Position numbers and translations under genes: made by a program. From positions 1-38,856 of the forward strand of contig CALVEU010000006.1 of the NCBI GenBank assembly GCA_944326635.1: a stretch of DNA of 38,856 bases, given 5' to 3'. Of this stretch, positions 36,020-38,856 are shown piece by piece. A model generated the notes under the pieces. The model searched no databases, had not been told where the DNA came from, and worked only from the letters and a program-made list of their open reading frames with translations. The stretch is from Candidatus Gastranaerophilales bacterium. Its GTDB lineage: Bacteria > Cyanobacteriota > Vampirovibrionia > Gastranaerophilales > Gastranaerophilaceae. Within the stretch, counting starts at the first letter, position 1. Each line of letters opens with the position of its first letter.

Positions 36020-36199
36020 ATGAAAGAACTTATATCATTTTTTAAAGATATTTTTATGATAAGTGATGAAAATTCTAAAGTAAAAATCGGCTTATCACAA
36101 TTTAAAGATGAAAAATCTGTAGAGAAAAAAAAGGTTAAAAAAGTTTCAAAAATCCAGAAAGAAGTAAAACTTTCTGATTTGATGAGAAGAAGTGCGTAA
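36020..36199 (+). CDS. Small basic protein (59 residues)
   Basis: ATG 36020 follows AAGGAG (36008-36013) and a TATAAT (35997-36002), so expression signals are good. The product is MKELISFFKDIFMISDEN at the start, then a Lys-rich middle (EKKKVKKVSKIQKEVKL) and LMRRSA at the end. It ends 45 bases before the third poly-G pilin start and may share its transcript. There are no membrane helices. Function unknown. Confidence 0.6.
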   Translation: MKELISFFKDIFMISDENSKVKIGLSQFKDEKSVEKKKVKKVSKIQKEVKLSDLMRRSA

Positions 36200-36244
36200 T
36201 TAGAATAAACTCATTATTAATTTATAATTTGAAAGGAGCAATGT

Positions 36245-37095
36245 ATGAAAGGATTTACTACAAGACAAACACAAAAATTTTCCAAATTAAAAGATAATTG
36301 TGTAGAAATGTCTACGCACGTAGTGCTCGGGGGGGGGGCGATTTAGAGCTTATCCTACAAAATTGTCGAGTAGGGGTATTTAAAAAATTAGTGTCGAGTC
36401 AAGCGGCACGTTTGGGATTTACATTAGCAGAGGTATTGATAACTTTAGGAATAATCGGTGTAGTTGCAGCATTAACTATTCCTACCTTGATGGCAAATTA
36501 TCGTAAAAATGTAGCATTAAATAAATTAAAAAAGGCCTATACAGAGATTTCTCAGGCATTTAAAATGGCAGAATTAGATTATGGTCCATGTGAATATTGG
36601 GATTATGGTACAGCATTTGATGGTGATTCCGCAGTTAATTTTATGAATAAATATTTAGTTCCTTATATGAATGTTGTGAAAAATTGTGGTAAAGGTACAG
36701 GTTGTTGGAATGGTGATGTATATTCATTAAGTGGTGTTAGAAATTTCACATATGGGGATAATAGTACTCTTACTGCAAAAATAATAGTTAATTCTGGTTA
36801 TACTATAGGAATTACAAGTGGTGGTACATATGTTGCAGTTCAAATAAATTTAAATGGACCATCGAAAGCTAAAAAATCTATTATGGGAAAAGATTTATTT
36901 TTTGGACGGTTGAAAAGTAATGAGAATAATTCTTGTAGATTTGTTGCTGGTGGTCAAGGTAGTACTGAATCTTCTCTTTTGAATGGTGATCAGTCTTGTT
37001 CGATTAGTGGAGGAGCAACTGATGGTATGGCTTGTTTAGGACTTATAATCCATGACGGTTGGCAGATTAGGAAAGGTTATCCAGCTAAATTTTAG
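36245..37095 (+). CDS. Type IV pilin-like protein 3, frame interrupted at a poly-G tract
   Basis: AAAGGAG and ATG 36245 give MKGFTTRQTQKF..., reach CTC and ten Gs, and stop at TAG 36344-36346. The pilin frame is -1; 11 (or 8) Gs would give GGGGDLELILQNCRVGVF and lead to AARLG/FTLAEV, LGIIGVVAALTIPTLM. The leader would be about 58 residues. GTG 36391 and TTG 36298 are in the pilin frame but lack ribosome sites. The mature part differs from copies 1 and 2 (Cys-rich, glycine-rich; ends IHDGWQIRKGYPAKF) but keeps the same fold order. Its stop overlaps the converging adenosyltransferase stop by 4 bases. Confidence 0.78.
36329..36338 (+). repeat. Poly-G tract (10 G) in pilin-like gene 3
   Basis: Ten Gs, again followed by a TTA leucine codon in the pilin frame that creates TAG in the ATG frame. 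It lies 28 codons after the start, not 7 as in copies 1 and 2. Confidence 0.9.
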
Positions 37096-37673
37096 TATTC
37101 AATTCCTTTTCTTGCGGTAATCCCAGTATCCCAATAGTGTTTTATAGGTTTTATTTCAGAGACAAGGTGGGCAATATCTATTATTTCCTGCCTTGCGTTT
37201 CTACCTGTTAAAACGATTTCCATTTCTTCAGGTTTATTTTTTAGTATTTCCAGCATCTCATCTAAATCTATTAATCCTAAATCAATTGCAATATTTGCTT
37301 CATCAAGGATTATCAAATTATATTCATCATTTTTTATTGCTTTTTTAGCTAATTCCCAACCTTTTTTTATTTCATCTGCATCTGATTGGGTTTTGTTAGT
37401 TGAATATACAATTCTATCAAGGCCTGCTTGGATAATAGTTAAATTCTGTGATATTTCAGGTGAAAGGTTTCTGAAAGAGTTGAGCTCACCATAGTTATCT
37501 CCACCTTTTGTGAACATAATTATTAAAACTTTCCAGCAACGACCGAGTGCTCTCATTGCAAGTCCTAAAGATGCTGTTGTTTTACCTTTTCCGTCACCGG
37601 TATAGACTTGTATGTATCCGTGTTTTGCCCAATTAGGATTTATTAAATTATTATTTTCACATTTGTCCATCAT
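37092..37673 (-). CDS. cobO: Cobalamin adenosyltransferase (CobO/BtuR type), copy 2
   Basis: This 193-residue protein has an extra N-terminal segment (MMDKCENNNLINPNWAKHG), then the same core as copy 1: YTGDGKGKTTASLGLAMRALG, LIIMFTKGGDNYGEL, LIILDEANIAI, VLTGRNARQEI and KPIKHYWDTGITARKGIEY. The two copies are clearly diverged rather than recent duplicates. It diverges from the cyclo-ligase gene with only 24 bases between start codons. The second copy could prefer a different corrinoid or adenosylation step; nothing in the sequence proves it. Confidence 0.9.
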   Translation of the reverse strand: MMDKCENNNLINPNWAKHGYIQVYTGDGKGKTTASLGLAMRALGRCWKVLIIMFTKGGDNYGELNSFRNLSPEISQNLTIIQAGLDRIVYSTNKTQSDADEIKKGWELAKKAIKNDEYNLIILDEANIAIDLGLIDLDEMLEILKNKPEEMEIVLTGRNARQEIIDIAHLVSEIKPIKHYWDTGITARKGIEY

Positions 37674-37691
37674 TTGTATTTATTATATATT
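37663..37691 (+). promoter_or_regulatory. Promoter of the cyclo-ligase gene (leaderless)
   Basis: TTGTCC (37663-37668, inside the divergent gene's coding start), a 17-base spacer and TATATT (37686-37691). ATG 37698 is six bases after the -10 box, with no Shine-Dalgarno. Confidence 0.5.
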
Positions 37692-37697
37692 AAAAAC

Positions 37698-38210
37698 ATG
37701 GATAGTAAAATTGACTTACGGATTAAGGCTAAAAGTATAAGAAAAGATTTAGATATAAGCAAAATAAGTTCTTTAGCTGTTTCTAAAATCAGAGATGTTG
37801 ATGTATATAAATCGGCTAAAAATGTTTTAATTTTTTATCCAATGCGTTATGAAATAGATTTATTGGCATTATTAGATGACGATAAAAATTTTTATTTGCC
37901 AAAAGTTTCTGGGCAAAAACTTTTTATTTGCCCGTTTAATAAAGGTGATAAGTTAGAAAAATCTTATTTTAATGTAAATGAGCCTTGTACATCACCTGTT
38001 GATCCAAATGTTTTGGATTTGATTATAGTTCCAGCTTTAATGGTTGATAAAAAAGGGTTTCGTTTAGGTTATGGTGGTGGGTTTTATGACCGATTTTTAG
38101 GAGAAAACTCATTTATAAAAACTATTGCGCCAATTCCAAAAGAATTGTTTGTTGAAAAGTTACCTGTTGAGAATTTTGATAAAAAAATTGATGTTGTTAT
38201 AACTATATAA
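37698..38210 (+). CDS. 5-formyltetrahydrofolate cyclo-ligase family protein
   Basis: This 170-residue protein converts 5-formyl-THF to 5,10-methenyl-THF with ATP, recycling a folate storage form. It shows LRIKAKSIRKDL (N-terminal ATP-binding Lys/Arg), VLIFYPMRYEID, LDLIIVPALMVDKKGFRLGYGGGFYDRFL (the glycine-rich hallmark) and a short C-terminal strand. ATG 37698 fits the family N-terminus (DLRIKAKSIR) better than the upstream TTG 37674. Confidence 0.9.
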   Translation: MDSKIDLRIKAKSIRKDLDISKISSLAVSKIRDVDVYKSAKNVLIFYPMRYEIDLLALLDDDKNFYLPKVSGQKLFICPFNKGDKLEKSYFNVNEPCTSPVDPNVLDLIIVPALMVDKKGFRLGYGGGFYDRFLGENSFIKTIAPIPKELFVEKLPVENFDKKIDVVITI

Positions 38211-38216
38211 AATGGT

Positions 38217-38247
38217 AAAAAGGGATTCACTATTAAGTGAACCCCTT
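38217..38247 (-). terminator. Terminator of the minus-strand Met/Gln-rich gene
   Basis: AAGGGATTCACT (38220-38231) pairs with AGTGAACCCCTT (38236-38247) with one mismatch. On the minus strand it ends in a T run. It may also limit the cyclo-ligase transcript. Confidence 0.7.
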
Positions 38248-38293
38248 ACAGGTTAGTTAAGGATAGGATTTATTAAGTTATTGTTTTCTATCT

Positions 38294-38815
38294 TTAAGCT
38301 GTATATTCAGGTTTCATTGCTTTAATTCCTGCATCTTCACCTTGTTTACAAGCTTCATATTCTTGTTCTAACATTTTTAATTGAGTTTCAAGTTTAGCTT
38401 TTTCTTGTTGAATTTGTTTTTCCTGTTCATTGAGAAGTTTTGTTTCTTGTTTTCCCATTCTTTCGCGTTCTTGATCATAAAGATTTTTAAAGATCCATTG
38501 TTGATACATAGCTTGCATATTAGGATCTTGCATTTGTTGCATTTGCATTGCAATCATTGGTTGCATCATTCCAAATTTTTGTTGCGCACCGAACAATGCT
38601 CCATTATGAGCATATTGCATATACATCATTTGACGACCAAACATTGAACTTGGAGTGTTCATCATATCGCTCATTGAAACAGATCCGTCAGCTATATTTG
38701 CTGCATATTGTTGCAGGTCAGATAACTTTCTGTTCAAATTCATTAAACGATATTGAATGTCGTTTCTTTGACGTATAATGTCTAATTTTCGGTATGCGAA
38801 AATTAATAGACCCAT
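38294..38815 (-). CDS. Met/Gln-rich coiled-coil hypothetical protein
   Basis: This 173-residue protein has an N-terminal helix (LLIFAYRKLDIIRQRNDIQYRLMNLNRKLSDLQQYAANI), a strongly Met/Gln-rich middle (QMMYMQYAHN, MMQPMIAMQMQQMQDPNMQAMYQQW), and a C-terminal coiled coil (ETKLLNEQEKQIQQEKAKLETQLKMLEQEYEAC). About 20 methionines in 173 residues is unusual. There is no clear membrane segment. I recognise no family; a structural or assembly role is a guess. GTAGGAG lies upstream of the ATG. Confidence 0.65.
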   Translation of the reverse strand: MGLLIFAYRKLDIIRQRNDIQYRLMNLNRKLSDLQQYAANIADGSVSMSDMMNTPSSMFGRQMMYMQYAHNGALFGAQQKFGMMQPMIAMQMQQMQDPNMQAMYQQWIFKNLYDQERERMGKQETKLLNEQEKQIQQEKAKLETQLKMLEQEYEACKQGEDAGIKAMKPEYTA

Positions 38816-38856
38816 TGTCGTTTCTCCTACCTTTTAATTTATAACTAACCTTTTTT

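Overview
The window looks like part of the chromosome of a low-GC, Gram-negative-type bacterium, most likely a gut-associated non-photosynthetic relative of cyanobacteria (Vampirovibrionia/Melainabacteria, Gastranaerophilales). This placement is inferred from strong AT bias, small pseudopilin-like proteins with a GFTLAEV-LGIIGVV N-terminus, a GyrB with the long Gram-negative-type insertion, flagellar rod genes and a WhiG/FliA-type sigma factor. No 16S rRNA gene is present to confirm it.

Layout. 1-2600: the end of rsmH, an FtsL-like gene, a small membrane protein and a GAF plus degenerate HD-GYP protein behind a sigma-28-like promoter. 2600-8460: a small cysteine-rich protein, gyrB, adk, map, a DUF429-like protein and a membrane protein. 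8500-16300: two closely related pilin-like genes whose start regions carry a 10-G homopolymer; between them lie tmk, an M16 peptidase homologue lacking its zinc motif, an OmpA/MotB-like protein, a FliA-type sigma factor, a CorC/HlyC-type membrane protein, a secreted metallophosphoesterase and rqcP. 16400-18800: a compact flagellar rod cluster (flgF, flgG, flgB, flgC). 18800-21500: a worn palindromic repeat, a glycosyltransferase, two small proteins, tRNA-Leu(GAG) next to a 117-bp-period tandem repeat, and an MmcQ/YjbR protein. 21500-26900: uvrA, two tandem secreted paralogues and a TPR protein. 26900-29500: tsf and rpsB and a cobalamin adenosyltransferase. 30000-34500: a coiled-coil protein, rimP-nusA and tuf. 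34600-38856: two short ribbon-helix-helix-like proteins, a HEAT-like protein, a 59-residue basic protein, a third poly-G pilin-like gene, a second cobalamin adenosyltransferase, 5-formyl-THF cyclo-ligase and a Met/Gln-rich coiled-coil protein.

Main discovery candidate. Three separate pilin-like genes (8588-9327, 15454-16280, 36245-37095) each have a Shine-Dalgarno sequence and ATG, then a run of exactly ten Gs, then the prepilin-peptidase site and pilin body. In all three the body is in the -1 frame relative to the ATG. In the ATG frame translation stops at the third codon after the codon-aligned G triplets, and 11 (or 8) Gs would restore one continuous ORF. In a genome where G runs are otherwise rare, this points to slipped-strand phase variation of a pilin family or to programmed -1 frameshifting on poly-G. 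Homopolymer miscalling is the main technical alternative. The first two copies also share an identical 50-nt 3' end, which suggests gene conversion.

Other themes are enzyme families with lost catalytic residues (HD-GYP, M16), likely leaderless mRNAs (map, uvrA, the glycosyltransferase, the cyclo-ligase) and several strong RNA hairpins in leaders.
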